Shown here: piece by piece, positions 54,957 through 64,000 of the stretch
How positions within the stretch are numbered: the stretch's first letter is position 1
How the letters are laid out: the number at the start of each line of letters is the position of its first letter
Assembly: GCF_000365025.1 (NCBI RefSeq)
Contig: NZ_KB823011.1
Location: 310,001 to 374,000 of the forward strand
Reading direction: 5' to 3'
Origin: Robiginitomaculum antarcticum DSM 21748
GTDB lineage: Bacteria; Pseudomonadota; Alphaproteobacteria; Caulobacterales; Maricaulaceae
DNA: 64,000 bases
Made by a program: the position numbers and the translations under genes
Notes under the pieces: model-generated
The model's database searches: none
What the model was told of the DNA's origin: nothing
The model's input: only the letters and a program-made list of their open reading frames with translations

Positions 54957-55711
54957 GCCTTACGCCGGAGATAAGACTGGGCATAAATATTGACCATATC
55001 GCCACCATTCGAAATGCGCGCGGCGGCGTTCATCCTGACCCTGTCGATGGCGCGCGTCTGGCTATCAAGTCGGGTGCAGACGGCATTACTGCTCATCTGC
55101 GTGAAGACCGCCGCCATATTCGCGACGCCGATATCGAGCGTCTAGAAATGCTGTGTCAGGAGACGGACGTTCCGCTCAATTTTGAAATGGCGGCAACGGA
55201 TGAGATGCGCGACATTGCGCTCCGCCTAAAACCGCACGCTGTGTGTATCGTGCCTGAGCGGCGCGAAGAACGGACGACCGAAGGCGGGCTGAATGTCGCT
55301 GGCGGGCATAACCACATCGCGCCTATCGTGCGTGACTTAACCGATGCAGGATGCCGGGTTTCGCTGTTCATTGAAGCGGTGGAGGCGCAAATCCGGGCCA
55401 GCGCCGATATCGGCGCGGCTGTCGTGGAACTTCATACGGGCGCTTATGCTCACGCCATTGATAATGGGGATGTGCAGTTGGCTGACGAGATTGTCGACGC
55501 GATGATAAAGGGCGCCGCGCTGGCGGCAACGCTGGGGCTTGAAGTCCATGCCGGACACGGCCTGACCTATTCAAATGTCGGCCGTATTGCCGCTATCCCG
55601 CAAATCGTCGAGCTGAATATTGGGCATTTTCTGATCGGCGAAGCGGTATTTGTCGGCCTGCCCAAAGCTATGGCCCAGATGCGCGCGGCGATCGAAGCGG
55701 CGCGTCCATGA
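54953..55711 (+). CDS. pdxJ: Pyridoxine 5'-phosphate synthase
   Basis: 252 residues, GTG start overlapping the pyrE stop (GTGA). Joins 1-deoxyxylulose-5-phosphate with the PdxA product. Family landmarks: [29 protein letters not shown], and ELHTGAYA. Works with pdxA at 19 kb. Overlaps acpS by 4 bp. Confidence 0.96.
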   Translation: MSLTPEIRLGINIDHIATIRNARGGVHPDPVDGARLAIKSGADGITAHLREDRRHIRDADIERLEMLCQETDVPLNFEMAATDEMRDIALRLKPHAVCIVPERREERTTEGGLNVAGGHNHIAPIVRDLTDAGCRVSLFIEAVEAQIRASADIGAAVVELHTGAYAHAIDNGDVQLADEIVDAMIKGAALAATLGLEVHAGHGLTYSNVGRIAAIPQIVELNIGHFLIGEAVFVGLPKAMAQMRAAIEAARP

Positions 55712-56124
55712 TTTTAGGCATCGGCACAGATATATGCGATATGCGCCGTATCGACGCTTTGATGGCGGAGAAGGGCGAGGCGTTTGAAGCTAAAGTTTTT
55801 ACGAAAAAAGAACGTGAGTTTTGCGCTAAACGTCACGCCAAGACTGACTGCTTGGCGAAACGGTTTGCAGCCAAGGAAGCGCTCGCCAAAGCGCTATCGA
55901 CCGGTGATACGGGATGGTTGACATGGAAAGATGTCGAAGTTCTCAGTTCCAAGAGCGGAAAGCCGTCAATCAAATTGTATAATAATGCCTTAAACCGCCT
56001 TAACGGGATGACGCCGGAGGGCATGACCGCCAAAATCGACCTGTCACTATCCGACGAGACGCCCTATGCGCTGGCATTTATCGTTATCAGCCTGATACCG
56101 CGCGCAGGCGCGGCAGACTTATGA
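55708..56124 (+). CDS. acpS: Holo-ACP synthase
   Basis: 138 residues; transfers phosphopantetheine from CoA to S37 of AcpP (11.8 kb). Mg-binding [12 protein letters not shown] and the acidic [14 protein letters not shown] are intact. ATGA overlaps on both sides (pdxJ and rnc). In many relatives lepB lies between acpS and rnc; here there is none. Confidence 0.95.
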   Translation: MILGIGTDICDMRRIDALMAEKGEAFEAKVFTKKEREFCAKRHAKTDCLAKRFAAKEALAKALSTGDTGWLTWKDVEVLSSKSGKPSIKLYNNALNRLNGMTPEGMTAKIDLSLSDETPYALAFIVISLIPRAGAADL

Positions 56125-56807
56125 GCCAGAACCTTGCATTAAAGCGCTTGCAGGAGCGGTTGAATTATACCTTTTCCAATCCTGATCTTCTGCAGCGCGC
56201 TATGACGCATAGCTCTTACGGTGACGGGCGGCGAAATATTGTCGATAATGAACGGCTGGAGTTTTTGGGAGATCGCGTCTTAGGCCTCTTGACTGCGGAG
56301 CGTCTGTTCATGGCGTCAAGCGAGAAAGAAGGGCAACTCGCCCGCAAGCTCAATAGCCTTGTGCGCAAGGAAGCCTGCGCCCGCGCTGCGCGCCGCGCGA
56401 TGCTCGGCGATGTCATATTGATGAGCCAGGCCGAAGATAAACAGGGCGGGCGTGAGAAGATCTCTATATTGGGTGATGTCTGCGAGGCTTTGCTTGGCGC
56501 GCTTTATCTGGATGGCGGCATGGAGGCGGCCTCTAAATTCTACGAGGCGTATTGGAGCGAAGAGCTGGCCGGACTGGAAGCTCTTGGCGGCAAAGACCCT
56601 AAAACAGAGCTTCAGGAGCTCGCCTCCGCCATGGGCAAGAGCGCCCCGGAATATACAGTGATTGAGCGCAGCGGGCCTGACCACCGCCCGCTTTATGTGA
56701 TACAGGTCGCCGTAGCTAATCTGGGCATGGCGCAGGGCACTGGAAAATCAAAAAAAGATGCGGAGCGCTTTGCCGCCCGGCATTTGCTGGAAAGTTTGAA
56801 TACATGA
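56121..56807 (+). CDS. rnc: Ribonuclease III
   Basis: 228 residues. Catalytic domain with the signature NERLEFLGDRVLGL (43-56) and LGDVCEALLGALYLDGG, then a dsRNA-binding domain (about 155-228, DPKTELQELASAMGK, GTGKSKKDAERFAA). Processes rRNA and structured mRNAs. Overlaps acpS and era by 4 bp each. Confidence 0.97.
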   Translation: MSQNLALKRLQERLNYTFSNPDLLQRAMTHSSYGDGRRNIVDNERLEFLGDRVLGLLTAERLFMASSEKEGQLARKLNSLVRKEACARAARRAMLGDVILMSQAEDKQGGREKISILGDVCEALLGALYLDGGMEAASKFYEAYWSEELAGLEALGGKDPKTELQELASAMGKSAPEYTVIERSGPDHRPLYVIQVAVANLGMAQGTGKSKKDAERFAARHLLESLNT

Positions 56808-57760
56808 GCAAGACTGACACATCCCGCGCGGGATTTTGCGCCGTTATCGGCGCGCCTAATGCTGGTAAATCGACACTGACAAATGCTCTGGTCGGCGAAA
56901 AAGTGTCGATTGTGACCCATAAGGTGCAAACTACCCGATTCCAAATTCGCGGCATTGCCATGCTCGGGACGTCTCAGGTCGTGCTTGTTGATACGCCCGG
57001 CATATTCGCCGCCAAAAGCCGTCTGGACCGCTCAATGGTTCATGCCGCATGGACAGGCACAAAAGACAGCAGCGCAATCATTCACGTCGTTGACGCCCCG
57101 GCCTTTGCCCGTGTGCTCTCCGGCGCGCAGAGCAGCTCTCAGGACCGGCTTGCCGCCAAAGATACGGACCGCGTCATGGCGGGCTTAAAAAAACGCGCGG
57201 AAAATACGCCTGTCTTTCTGGCGCTCAATAAAATTGATCAGGTCGCGGGCGAAGACGCTCTGCCTTTAATTGCGCATTTCGGCGATACCGGTATTTACGA
57301 CGCGATTGTGCCGGTCAGCGCGACGGGCGGCGTCGGTATGGATCAGCTAAAAGACTTGCTCGCCGCAGCCATGCCCGAACATCCTTATCTGTTTCCGCCT
57401 GACCAGGCCGCGGATGTGCAAAGCAAAATTATTGCCGCAGAGATCACGCGCGAAAAATTATACCTGCAGGTCCATGACGAAATTCCTTATGAGTCTATGG
57501 TCGAGACCGAAAGCTGGAAAAATCTGCGCAACGGCGATGTGCGTATCGAGCAGGTCATTTATGTGCGCAAGGACAGCCAGAAGCCGATCATTCTGGGCGC
57601 TGGCGGGCGCACGATCAAAGCCATAGGCGCGGCGGCCCGTAGAGATATGCAGGACTGGCTGGGCGTGAAAGTACATCTGTTCTTATTCGTTAAAGTACGG
57701 GCCAATTGGCGCGAAGACAAAGAGCGTTATACCGAATTTGGTCTGGAGTTCGACGTATAG
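56804..57760 (+). CDS. era: GTPase Era
   Basis: 318 residues. G1 GAPNAGKST (16-24), G3 DTPG, G4 NKID, and a C-terminal KH domain (ILGAGGRTIKAIG). Binds the 3' end of 16S rRNA in 30S maturation. The standard rnc-era-recO arrangement. Confidence 0.97.
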   Translation: MSKTDTSRAGFCAVIGAPNAGKSTLTNALVGEKVSIVTHKVQTTRFQIRGIAMLGTSQVVLVDTPGIFAAKSRLDRSMVHAAWTGTKDSSAIIHVVDAPAFARVLSGAQSSSQDRLAAKDTDRVMAGLKKRAENTPVFLALNKIDQVAGEDALPLIAHFGDTGIYDAIVPVSATGGVGMDQLKDLLAAAMPEHPYLFPPDQAADVQSKIIAAEITREKLYLQVHDEIPYESMVETESWKNLRNGDVRIEQVIYVRKDSQKPIILGAGGRTIKAIGAAARRDMQDWLGVKVHLFLFVKVRANWREDKERYTEFGLEFDV

Positions 57761-57778
57761 ATGGCCAGGGTCTCTTAA

Positions 57779-58507
57779 ATGGAATGGACGTCTGACGGTA
57801 TAGTTCTATCTGTTAGGAAACACGGCGAAACCTCTGCAATCATTGATGTTTTAACGCCGGATAAAGGCCGTCATCCGGGTCTTGTGCGCGGCGGTGTCGG
57901 GCGGCGTATGCGGCCCGTCTTACAGCCTGGAAATTCCCTACGCGTGACATGGCGCGCGCGCCTGTCCGAGCATTTAGGCTATATGACGGCAGAGCTGCTT
58001 GAGCCCCGCTTCGCCGAGATAATGGATGACCGCAAAGCTATTGCTGCGCTGAACGCGATTTGCGCGGTGGCGACCGCCGTTATGCCGGAGCGTGAAACGC
58101 ATAAAGATGTCTATGACGCCACAGCCGTTTTGCTCTCGCATTTGCATAATCCCGATGTCTGGCCGGCGCTTTATGTGCGGTGGGAAGCGGGTCTACTCTC
58201 GGCCATGGGATATGGACTTGATTTATCGTGCTGCGCCGCCAGCGGGGTGACCGATAATTTAACCCACGTCTCTCCGAGGTCAGGCCGCGCCGTATGCGCC
58301 GAGCAGGCCGCGCCTTATTTAGACAAATTATTCGTCCTCCCGCAGTTCTTACGCCGTGAGGGGCAGGGGTGGAAGCCGTCTACGCCCGGCGATATTGTGG
58401 CCGGCTTGTACCTAACGGGCGAGTTTTTGCGAACGCGTATACTCTGGCCTGCTAATAAAGACCTGCCTGAGGCCCGCGAGCGTATGGTGGGGATGATAAG
58501 CGGGTAA
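57779..58507 (+). CDS. recO: DNA repair protein RecO
   Basis: 242 residues. N-terminal OB-fold (SDGIVLSVRKHGETSAIIDV), helical domain, and a cysteine pair region (LSCCAASG to AVCAEQA) like the zinc site of RecO proteins. Helps RecR load RecA onto SSB-coated DNA. Nineteen bp after era. Confidence 0.92.
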   Translation: MEWTSDGIVLSVRKHGETSAIIDVLTPDKGRHPGLVRGGVGRRMRPVLQPGNSLRVTWRARLSEHLGYMTAELLEPRFAEIMDDRKAIAALNAICAVATAVMPERETHKDVYDATAVLLSHLHNPDVWPALYVRWEAGLLSAMGYGLDLSCCAASGVTDNLTHVSPRSGRAVCAEQAAPYLDKLFVLPQFLRREGQGWKPSTPGDIVAGLYLTGEFLRTRILWPANKDLPEARERMVGMISG

Positions 58508-58668
58508 TGAGTGGCGTTATAAATGCGCCAAAGCTTCATAAAGTGGCTTACGTCTGTCAGCTTTTGCCGCGCGACAGATCTGTCTATTATGTAGGTCTGA
58601 TAGAGCAACGCGAAATCCGACATCGCGACATAAATACAGTCTGGTCGAAGTGCGTTTTCCACGATTAG
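58507..58668 (+). CDS. Possible small protein coupled to recO
   Basis: 53 codons starting at an ATG that overlaps the recO stop (TAATG). Charged, with HKVAYVCQLLPRDRSVYYVG and a basic REIRHRD stretch; no family recognised. The overlap favours translation, but a chance frame or gene remnant is equally possible. Confidence 0.3.
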   Translation: MSGVINAPKLHKVAYVCQLLPRDRSVYYVGLIEQREIRHRDINTVWSKCVFHD

Positions 58669-58700
58669 CCTGTGAATATATCCTTTCAGCTCCCCACTCT

Positions 58701-58747
58701 CGTCATCCGGTACGCCGGTTCGACTCGGGCCGGGATCCGAGGATCCA
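58701..58747 (-). repeat. REP-like palindromic element, degenerate, inverted copy
   Basis: On the minus strand it begins TGGATCCTCGG and ends GATGACGAG, as in the element at 58829-58859, with a longer and less regular middle. The two lie in opposite orientation 80 bp apart, with the 12-bp palindrome GGCTTATAAGCC (58774-58785) between them. Confidence 0.55.
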
Positions 58748-58828
58748 TCTTACAATTTAGGGCCGTGGATGCGGGCTTATAAGCCTTTGTTTCATCAAGA
58801 ATTTTTAAACACGGCATTGGGTTGACCA

Positions 58829-58859
58829 TGGATCCTCGTGTCGAGCACGAGGATGACGA
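58829..58859 (+). repeat. REP-like palindromic element
   Basis: TGGATCCTCGTG, TCGA, then the complementary CACGAGGATGACGA: a 7-bp stem (58834-58840 with 58846-58852). Repeats of this shape (GATCCTCG...CGAGGATGACG) are scattered between genes in many alphaproteobacteria. Confidence 0.65.
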
Positions 58860-59134
58860 TGCGGGACGAGAGTTGCTTCAAAAAAGCGGATATAAAATAA
58901 ACAATCCCCGCCCCCTCATTCTCTCTTATCTTTAAACTGTCTCTTGTGGCGGGCCGGGTGTCGACGTTCGGAACTTATGAGAGATCGGTATTGGATCCGG
59001 GCGAGGTGGGGTTACGGCCTACATCAAACGGGTTTGGGAGCATTCTGCGCTGCGGAGTGTGGCCTTAGCGAGAGCCGCGTATCGGCCGTGAGATATCGCC
59101 GCGAAGTCAACTCTTTGCGAAACACTAACCACTA

Positions 59135-59275
59135 GGTCTCCTGCAAGGAGGCTGGCTTCGCGGATGAGTCCGCACATTTTGCGGCGCGCCGACGCCGACC
59201 AACCCGGCGCGCATGTGGTCACCCGATGGGCCATCGCATACCGGCGCTTGAAGTGATAAGAGCGGGCTTCTCGCT
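59135..59275. other. Hairpin-rich segment before parC, possible structured RNA
   Basis: Within the 58669-59329 gap, which holds no convincing gene, five stems follow each other: 59138-59150 (CTCCT/AGGAG), 59160-59173 (GCGGA/TCCGC), 59174-59216 (ACAT/ATGT enclosing a 7-bp GCGCGCC/GGCGCGC stem, 59184-59190 with 59206-59212), 59224-59236 (CGATG/CATCG), and 59261-59275. No match to tmRNA, RNase P, SRP or 6S RNA that I can recognise. It could be a parC leader, a small RNA, or GC-rich chance. Confidence 0.35.
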
Positions 59276-59329
59276 ATGGGATTGAATCGCGCCGCGCTAC
59301 ACTCACAACGAATCACTTTAGGCATTAAG

Positions 59330-61576
59330 ATGACTGACGAAATCAAAGACGACGAGAGCAATATTGTCATTGAAAGTATCGATGACGCGCTATCGTCGCG
59401 CTATCTGGCTTACGCGCTCTCGACGATAACGCAGCGCGCTTTGCCGGATGTCCGCGACGGGCTAAAACCTGTTCACCGACGCATACTTTATGCAATGCGT
59501 CAGCTTAAACTGAACCCTGAAAACGCGTTTAAAAAATGCGCGCGTATTGTTGGTGACGTGATGGGCCAATATCACCCCCATGGTGACGCCTCAATCTATG
59601 ATGCATTGGTCAAGCTGTCCCAGACATTTGCCACGCGCTATCCACTTGTCGACGGGCAGGGCAATTTTGGCAATATTGACGGCGATAGTCCTGCGGCGAT
59701 GCGCTATACTGAAGCGAAAATGACCTTTGCGGGTAATGCACTTCTGGACGGCATTGATGAGGACGCCGTTGATTTTCGCGCGACCTATAATGAAGAAGAT
59801 GAAGAACCGGTGGTTCTTCCCGCGGGCTTTCCGAACCTGCTCGCCAATGGCAGCACCGGTATCGCTGTCGGCATGGCCACCTCCATCCCGCCGCATAATG
59901 CCGCTGAGATATGTGACGCCGCGCTGCATCTGATCAAGACGCCCAAGGCCCGTATTGAAACCCTGATGCAATATGTGAAAGGGCCGGATTTTCCGACAGG
60001 CGGCATCATTGTCGAGCCGCAGGACTCCATGCTGGAAACCTATGCAACGGGCAGGGGCAGTTTTAAAATGAGGGCGCGCTGGCACAGCGAAGATACGGGC
60101 CGCGGACAGTATCAGATCGTGGTCACAGAAATTCCCTATCACGTCCAGAAATCCCGTTTGATTGAAAAACTGGCAGAAATTATTGAGACGAAAAAAGTCC
60201 CTGTTCTGGCCGATGTGCGCGATGAGAGCGCCGAAGATATCCGCATAATTTTAGAGCCGAAGTCCAAAAATATTGAGCCTGAGCTGTTAATGGAAAGCCT
60301 GTTTAAGGTCAGCGATCTGGAATCGCGCTTCTCCATGAATATGAATGTTCTCGACGCCTTGCGGACGCCCCGCGTGATGAATTTGCGTGAAGCCTTGCAA
60401 GCCTTTCTGGATCACCGCCGCAATGTCTTGTTGCGCCGGACACAGACGCGTTTGGACAAAATCACCGACCGGATGGAAATTCTCGACGGCCTGATGATCG
60501 CCTATATTAATCTGGACGAAGTCATTCGTATTGTTCGATATGAAGACAAGCCCAAAGATGAGTTGATTGCGGCCTTCGCCCTGTCTGAGCGCCAAGCCGA
60601 CGCTATCCTGAATATGCGTTTGCGCGCCCTGAACAAGCTTCAGGAACTCGAGATAAAGCGCGAACATGATGAGCTGGACGCTGAGCAGGCTGACTTGGCC
60701 GATCTGATGGGAAGCGAGCCGCGCCAATGGTCTGAAATCGCTGATCAAGTGCGCAAAACACGCGATCTCTACGGCCCGAAAACAGCGTTGGGCGCGCGCC
60801 GGAGTACATTTGCTGAGGCTCCCAATATTGATATTGATCTCACTACTGCCTTTGTGACCAAAGAACCGATCACTGTGGTTCTGTCCAAACAGGGCTGGAT
60901 CCGCGCGCTAAAAGGCCGGGTCGATGATGAGTCGACGTTAAAATTCAAAGACGGCGACGAGCTACACTTTATGGTGGCGGGCGAGACGACGGATAAATTT
61001 CTGCTCTTTGCTTCGAATGGCAAGTTCTACACGCTGGCCGGAGACAAGCTGCCGGGCGGGCGCGGCAATGGCGAGCCCGTGCGATTGATGATTGATTTGG
61101 AAAATGACCATATGCCGGTCGGTCTGTTCGTGCATGATCCGCAGCGTACACTGATCGTGGCCTCCTCGGCCGGATATGGCTTTCAAGTGACAGAGACCGA
61201 CGTAATTGCCTCCACACGCGGCGGCAAACAAGTGCTCAATGTCAAAGGTGATGCCGAGGCTGTGCGCGCGATTGCCGCCCGGGGTGACCGCATTGCAGTC
61301 ATCGGTGAGAACCGAAAAATCCTTGTCTTTGATCTGGATGATTTGCCAACGATGTCGCGCGGCAAGGGTGTGAAGTTACAAAATTACCGCGACGGCGGTC
61401 TGGCTGATATTACGGTCTTTGACGCTGCAGACGGCCTATCCTATATTGATAGCGCGGGGCGTAATAATGCTGTGCCGGAATGGGAGATACTTAACGGTAA
61501 ACGCGCCGGCGCCGGACGCATGGCCCCGCGCGGATTTAGCCGTAAAAACGAATTTGACCCGGGCCGGGGCTTATAG
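59330..61576 (+). CDS. parC: DNA topoisomerase IV subunit A
   Basis: 748 residues from the ATG at 59330 ([13 protein letters not shown]); the frame is open to 59276 but without family match. Catalytic tyrosine Y126 in [24 protein letters not shown] and [14 protein letters not shown] form the DNA gate. The C-terminal beta-pinwheel domain (about 490-748) lacks the GyrA box, which favours ParC. Decatenates daughter chromosomes with ParE (not in the window). Confidence 0.94.
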   Translation: MTDEIKDDESNIVIESIDDALSSRYLAYALSTITQRALPDVRDGLKPVHRRILYAMRQLKLNPENAFKKCARIVGDVMGQYHPHGDASIYDALVKLSQTFATRYPLVDGQGNFGNIDGDSPAAMRYTEAKMTFAGNALLDGIDEDAVDFRATYNEEDEEPVVLPAGFPNLLANGSTGIAVGMATSIPPHNAAEICDAALHLIKTPKARIETLMQYVKGPDFPTGGIIVEPQDSMLETYATGRGSFKMRARWHSEDTGRGQYQIVVTEIPYHVQKSRLIEKLAEIIETKKVPVLADVRDESAEDIRIILEPKSKNIEPELLMESLFKVSDLESRFSMNMNVLDALRTPRVMNLREALQAFLDHRRNVLLRRTQTRLDKITDRMEILDGLMIAYINLDEVIRIVRYEDKPKDELIAAFALSERQADAILNMRLRALNKLQELEIKREHDELDAEQADLADLMGSEPRQWSEIADQVRKTRDLYGPKTALGARRSTFAEAPNIDIDLTTAFVTKEPITVVLSKQGWIRALKGRVDDESTLKFKDGDELHFMVAGETTDKFLLFASNGKFYTLAGDKLPGGRGNGEPVRLMIDLENDHMPVGLFVHDPQRTLIVASSAGYGFQVTETDVIASTRGGKQVLNVKGDAEAVRAIAARGDRIAVIGENRKILVFDLDDLPTMSRGKGVKLQNYRDGGLADITVFDAADGLSYIDSAGRNNAVPEWEILNGKRAGAGRMAPRGFSRKNEFDPGRGL

Positions 61577-61665
61577 GCCGTTTGCGAAGACCGGATAATT
61601 GGATAATGCAGTGTTGGTTTGCTATGTTGTGACCGGGGATAATCGGGCCGTAATACGTAATTCTC

Positions 61666-61694
61666 TTGCTCCGTAGCGGCATATCGGCTTTAAT
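61666..61694 (+). promoter_or_regulatory. Candidate promoter for lemA-htpX
   Basis: TTGCTC and TTTAAT with a 17-base spacer, 30 bp before the lemA start; GAGGA is the ribosome site. Confidence 0.45.
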
Positions 61695-61723
61695 TTACTT
61701 CTATTGATATTTGAGGAACTGAC

Positions 61724-62281
61724 ATGACCGGATTATTCATCGTTTTGGGCATTTTGGCCGTCGTGGCTTTCATTATTATCGGCATTTACAACCGGTTAGT
61801 CGCCTTACGCCAGACCTGTAACCAGGCTTGGGCCGATGTCGATGTGCAGCTCAAGCAGCGCTACGACCTCATTCCAAATCTGGTCAATACCGTCAAAGGC
61901 TATGCGAGTCATGAAAAAGAGACCTTTGAAGCTGTTGTCGCAGCGCGTAACGCGGCTGTTGCGGCAAATGGCGTCGGCGATCAGGCTAAGGCCGAAGGCA
62001 TGCTCGGCGCAGCTCTCGGAAAATTATTCGCTTTGGCTGAAGCCTATCCGGATTTAAAAGCCAACACCAACTTCCTGCAACTGCAGGATCAACTGGCGGA
62101 TGTTGAAAACAAAATCGCCGCCTCGCGCCGGTTTTATAATAATGCCGCTCAGGAATATAATACGGCCCGCGAGCAATTCCCCGCCGTTATTATTGCGACG
62201 CCGCTAGGTTTTGTTGCGCGCGAATTCTTCGAAGCGCCCGAAGGCGATGCACTGTTGACCGCGCCGGAAGTGAGCTTTTAG
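61724..62281 (+). CDS. lemA: LemA family protein
   Basis: 185 residues. One N-terminal membrane helix (about 3-22) and a long helical bundle: NRLVALRQTCNQAWADVDVQLKQR and YDLIPNLVNTVKGYASHE are the family signature. Role not firmly known. LemA genes are frequently next to M48 protease or TPM-domain genes; here the M48 gene follows after 28 bp. Confidence 0.93.
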   Translation: MTGLFIVLGILAVVAFIIIGIYNRLVALRQTCNQAWADVDVQLKQRYDLIPNLVNTVKGYASHEKETFEAVVAARNAAVAANGVGDQAKAEGMLGAALGKLFALAEAYPDLKANTNFLQLQDQLADVENKIAASRRFYNNAAQEYNTAREQFPAVIIATPLGFVAREFFEAPEGDALLTAPEVSF

Positions 62282-62309
62282 GCCGCATTAGAACGGGAAG
62301 GGCAGCGTC

Positions 62310-63374
62310 ATGGCGCTTCAGGCCTACGGCCTCAAAACCCATATCTGGAACAATAATCTGCGCTGCATAATCTTGCTGTGCCTGTTTCCCGTATTGCTGT
62401 TGGCGATGGCCTTTGCGGGTCTGCTTTTGTTTCAATCCTTTGCCGGATCCGGAAATATCGCTGACGGTTTAGCCTATGCCGCCACCGCCATGCCGGCCAC
62501 CGCGCCTGCGGTTTTGCTCGGCTCGGCGGCATGGTTCGGCGTCGCCTTTATGGGACATCAGGCGATGATCAATGCGGCCACGAAAGCCCGTCCGGTCACG
62601 CGTAAAGAAGAACAGCGGGCCTATAATCTGCTTGAGAATTTATGCATTTCGCGCGGTATCACTATGCCGGGATTGCAGGTGATCGAAACGGACGTCATGA
62701 ACGCCTTTGCCAGCGGGATAAGTACGAAAAACTACCGGATAACGCTAACGCGCGGTATTATGAACGGCCTGAACGACCAAGAGCTTGAAGCCGTCATTGC
62801 CCATGAATTATCGCATGTAAAAAATAACGATGTGCGGCTTTTGATTATTGCGGTGATATTTGTCGGCATTTTCTCGTTCTTTGGTGAATTCATGGTGCGC
62901 TCTATGTTTCGCACTAATCTAACGCGGTCAGCGACGCACCGGCGTAGCGGCGGCGGGCAGGCCGGCGCGCTGATCTTTATCGCTTTCGCAATTGTCGCTG
63001 TGGCCTATGCACTGGCCATCCTAATCCGCTTTTCGCTGTCGCGCAAACGCGAATATATGGCCGATGCGGGCTCGGTCGAACTCACGAAAAATCCTGACGC
63101 TATGATCTCGGCCCTGCAGAAAATATCGGGCCGCGCCAATCTGGAAAACGTCCCTGCAGAGATCAAAGAAATGGCGCTGGAAAATCCCCGTGTCGGGTTT
63201 GGCGGCATGTTCGCCACCCATCCTCCGATTGAAAAACGTATTGAGGCTTTGATAAAATTCGCGGGCGGGCGTGATTATGTGCCGCCGCCGCCAAAACGTG
63301 ACGTGCCTAAATCCCCGGCCGGGACAGGGCAATCAAAGCGTCCGGGCAGAAATCCTTGGTCACGCCGCCCTTAG
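62310..63374 (+). CDS. M48 family membrane metalloprotease (HtpX-like)
   Basis: 354 residues. Two N-terminal hydrophobic helices (about 18-42, 60-82), zinc motif HELSH (165-169), two further helices (about 178-196, 222-242), and the third ligand in SRKREYMADAGSVEL. The C-terminal tail is proline- and lysine-rich. HtpX-type proteases degrade damaged membrane proteins. Paired with lemA. Its stop lies against the convergent TRAP permease gene. Confidence 0.9.
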   Translation: MALQAYGLKTHIWNNNLRCIILLCLFPVLLLAMAFAGLLLFQSFAGSGNIADGLAYAATAMPATAPAVLLGSAAWFGVAFMGHQAMINAATKARPVTRKEEQRAYNLLENLCISRGITMPGLQVIETDVMNAFASGISTKNYRITLTRGIMNGLNDQELEAVIAHELSHVKNNDVRLLIIAVIFVGIFSFFGEFMVRSMFRTNLTRSATHRRSGGGQAGALIFIAFAIVAVAYALAILIRFSLSRKREYMADAGSVELTKNPDAMISALQKISGRANLENVPAEIKEMALENPRVGFGGMFATHPPIEKRIEALIKFAGGRDYVPPPPKRDVPKSPAGTGQSKRPGRNPWSRRP

Positions 63375-63375
63375 G

Positions 63376-64000
63376 TTAGCCGCGCTGCACAAGCCCCGTT
63401 GCCAGTTCAGGCACAAATGCAACCAGAAGAATAACGGCGACCTGTATGCCGATAAAAGGCAGAACGCCGCGGTAAATATCACTGGTTTTGACCTGCGGAG
63501 GCGCGACCCCGCGTAGATAAAACAGCGCAAATCCGAAGGGCGGGGTAAGAAAGCTGGTTTGTAAATTGAGCGCAAATAATATGCCCAGCCAGACCGGATC
63601 AATGGCGACCCCGGGGGACAGCTCCATTGCCATTAGGGCGGGCGCAACCAGCGGCACGACGACGAATGTGATCTCGATAAAGTCGAGAAAGAAGCCGAGA
63701 ACGAACATCACAACCATGACAATTAACAGCGCGCCGATTGCGCCGCCCGGCGCGGCGGCCAGCCCGCGCGCCACAAGGTCATCGCCGCCAAATCCTCGAA
63801 ATACGAGGCTGAAGACTGTGGCGCCGATCAGGATGAGAAAGACCATTGAGGTAATATACATGGTGGAACGCGATGTTTCGGACATATGGCCGGAGCGCGT
63901 CAAAGTCAGAAGCGCCGTGAGCGCGCCGATGGCGAGTATGGCCGCGCCAAAAACGGCGATTGTGGCCGCTATAATTTCGCCCGTCGTCCAGTCATTTTGG
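63376..64000 (-). CDS. dctM: TRAP transporter large permease (DctM family), 5' part outside window
   Basis: The minus-strand frame is open to the end of the window, so only the last 207 or so residues are seen; an apparent TTG start at 63903 is internal. Six or so hydrophobic helices and the family pattern LGFFLDFIEITFVVVPL, then NLQTSFLTPPFGFALFYLRGVAP. The large subunit imports organic acids with Na+ or H+; the substrate is decided by a binding protein outside the window. Confidence 0.9.
   Translation of the reverse strand, partial: QNDWTTGEIIAATIAVFGAAILAIGALTALLTLTRSGHMSETSRSTMYITSMVFLILIGATVFSLVFRGFGGDDLVARGLAAAPGGAIGALLIVMVVMFVLGFFLDFIEITFVVVPLVAPALMAMELSPGVAIDPVWLGILFALNLQTSFLTPPFGFALFYLRGVAPPQVKTSDIYRGVLPFIGIQVAVILLVAFVPELATGLVQRG

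Noticed and set aside
58701-58859. Inverted repeats as ends of an insertion sequence
   Set aside because: Only about 80 bp between them with no transposase frame; the shape fits REP-like intergenic palindromes.
58944-59234. Short frames on both strands in the recO-parC gap
   Set aside because: 63 and 71 codons, no family resemblance, and they cross the hairpin-rich part. Not called as genes.
58930-59329. tmRNA, RNase P RNA, 4.5S RNA or tRNA in the recO-parC gap
   Set aside because: I looked for the tag-peptide coding sequence, the GAGGAAAGTCC core, the GGAAGGAAGCA SRP loop and a T-arm, and found none on either strand.
59591-60142. 183-codon minus-strand frame in parC
   Set aside because: Complement of the strongly conserved ParC catalytic region; explained by codon bias.

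Overview
The window is a gene-dense, moderate-GC stretch of an alphaproteobacterial chromosome. The best pointers are a serC-type leader RNA (a motif known from Alphaproteobacteria) ahead of serC-serA, an HdaA-like DnaA regulator, ribosomal protein L9 with a long acidic tail, and the gene orders lptF-lptG-surA-pdxA-rsmA, pepA-holC, fabD-fabG-acpP-fabF-mltG-yicC-gmk and rel-pyrE-pdxJ-acpS-rnc-era-recO-parC. These recall Caulobacterales/Maricaulales-type genomes, but the order cannot be fixed from the sequence alone. No rRNA, tRNA, CRISPR array, prophage or insertion sequence was found. Most of the content is core housekeeping.

Layout. 0-3.8 kb: a 5'-truncated membrane/SRPBCC-like protein coupled to a fatty-acid desaturase, then aspS. 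3.8-8.3 kb (minus): a sulfur amino-acid operon (cysteine synthase, mercaptopyruvate sulfurtransferase, cystathionine beta-lyase) and a semialdehyde dehydrogenase. 8.3-9.8 kb (minus): rpsF-rpsR-rplI with promoter, a putative S6:S18 leader hairpin and a terminator. 9.9-17.3 kb (plus): fatty-acid synthesis (fabD, fabG, acpP, fabF), then mltG, yicC, gmk and a PIF1/RecD-like helicase. 17.4-18.2 kb: a lone AT-rich lipoprotein gene. 18.2-23.7 kb (minus): LPS export and outer-membrane biogenesis (lptF, lptG, surA) with pdxA and rsmA. 23.9-29.5 kb: pepA-holC-I78 inhibitor, an unknown gene, an ABC-F ATPase and ndk. 29.5-32.7 kb: two tandem paralogous TadG-like von Willebrand factor A proteins, duplicated together with leader and terminator. 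32.7-37 kb: purN-purM, a DUF2066 protein, hdaA, and a short-chain dehydrogenase coupled to a 51-residue DUF2256 protein. 37-42 kb: the serC RNA motif, serC, serA, a large hairpin, an unknown gene and a mechanosensitive channel.

42-48.5 kb is the most accessory-looking part. The glutathione-dependent formaldehyde genes fghA and frmA/adhC lie at its two ends, with vapBC, a cytochrome bd/CIO oxidase (cydA, cydB, DUF2474 subunit), a Phd-ParE module and an unknown exported protein between them. 48.6-52 kb: an acyltransferase, alanine dehydrogenase and an exported pentapeptide-repeat protein. 52.1-61.6 kb (plus): stringent response (rel), pyrE, pdxJ, acpS, rnc, era, recO, an intergenic region of about 660 bp with REP-like inverted repeats and a run of hairpins, and parC. 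61.7-64 kb: a LemA/M48 protease pair and the 3' part of a TRAP transporter large permease that runs out of the window.

No whole new defence or mobile system is evident. The leads judged most worth following are the tandem vWA proteins (29.5-32.7 kb), the uncharacterised partner of the MscS-type channel (40.1-42.1 kb), the structured recO-parC gap (58.7-59.3 kb), and toxin-antitoxin modules placed in and beside the split formaldehyde pathway.
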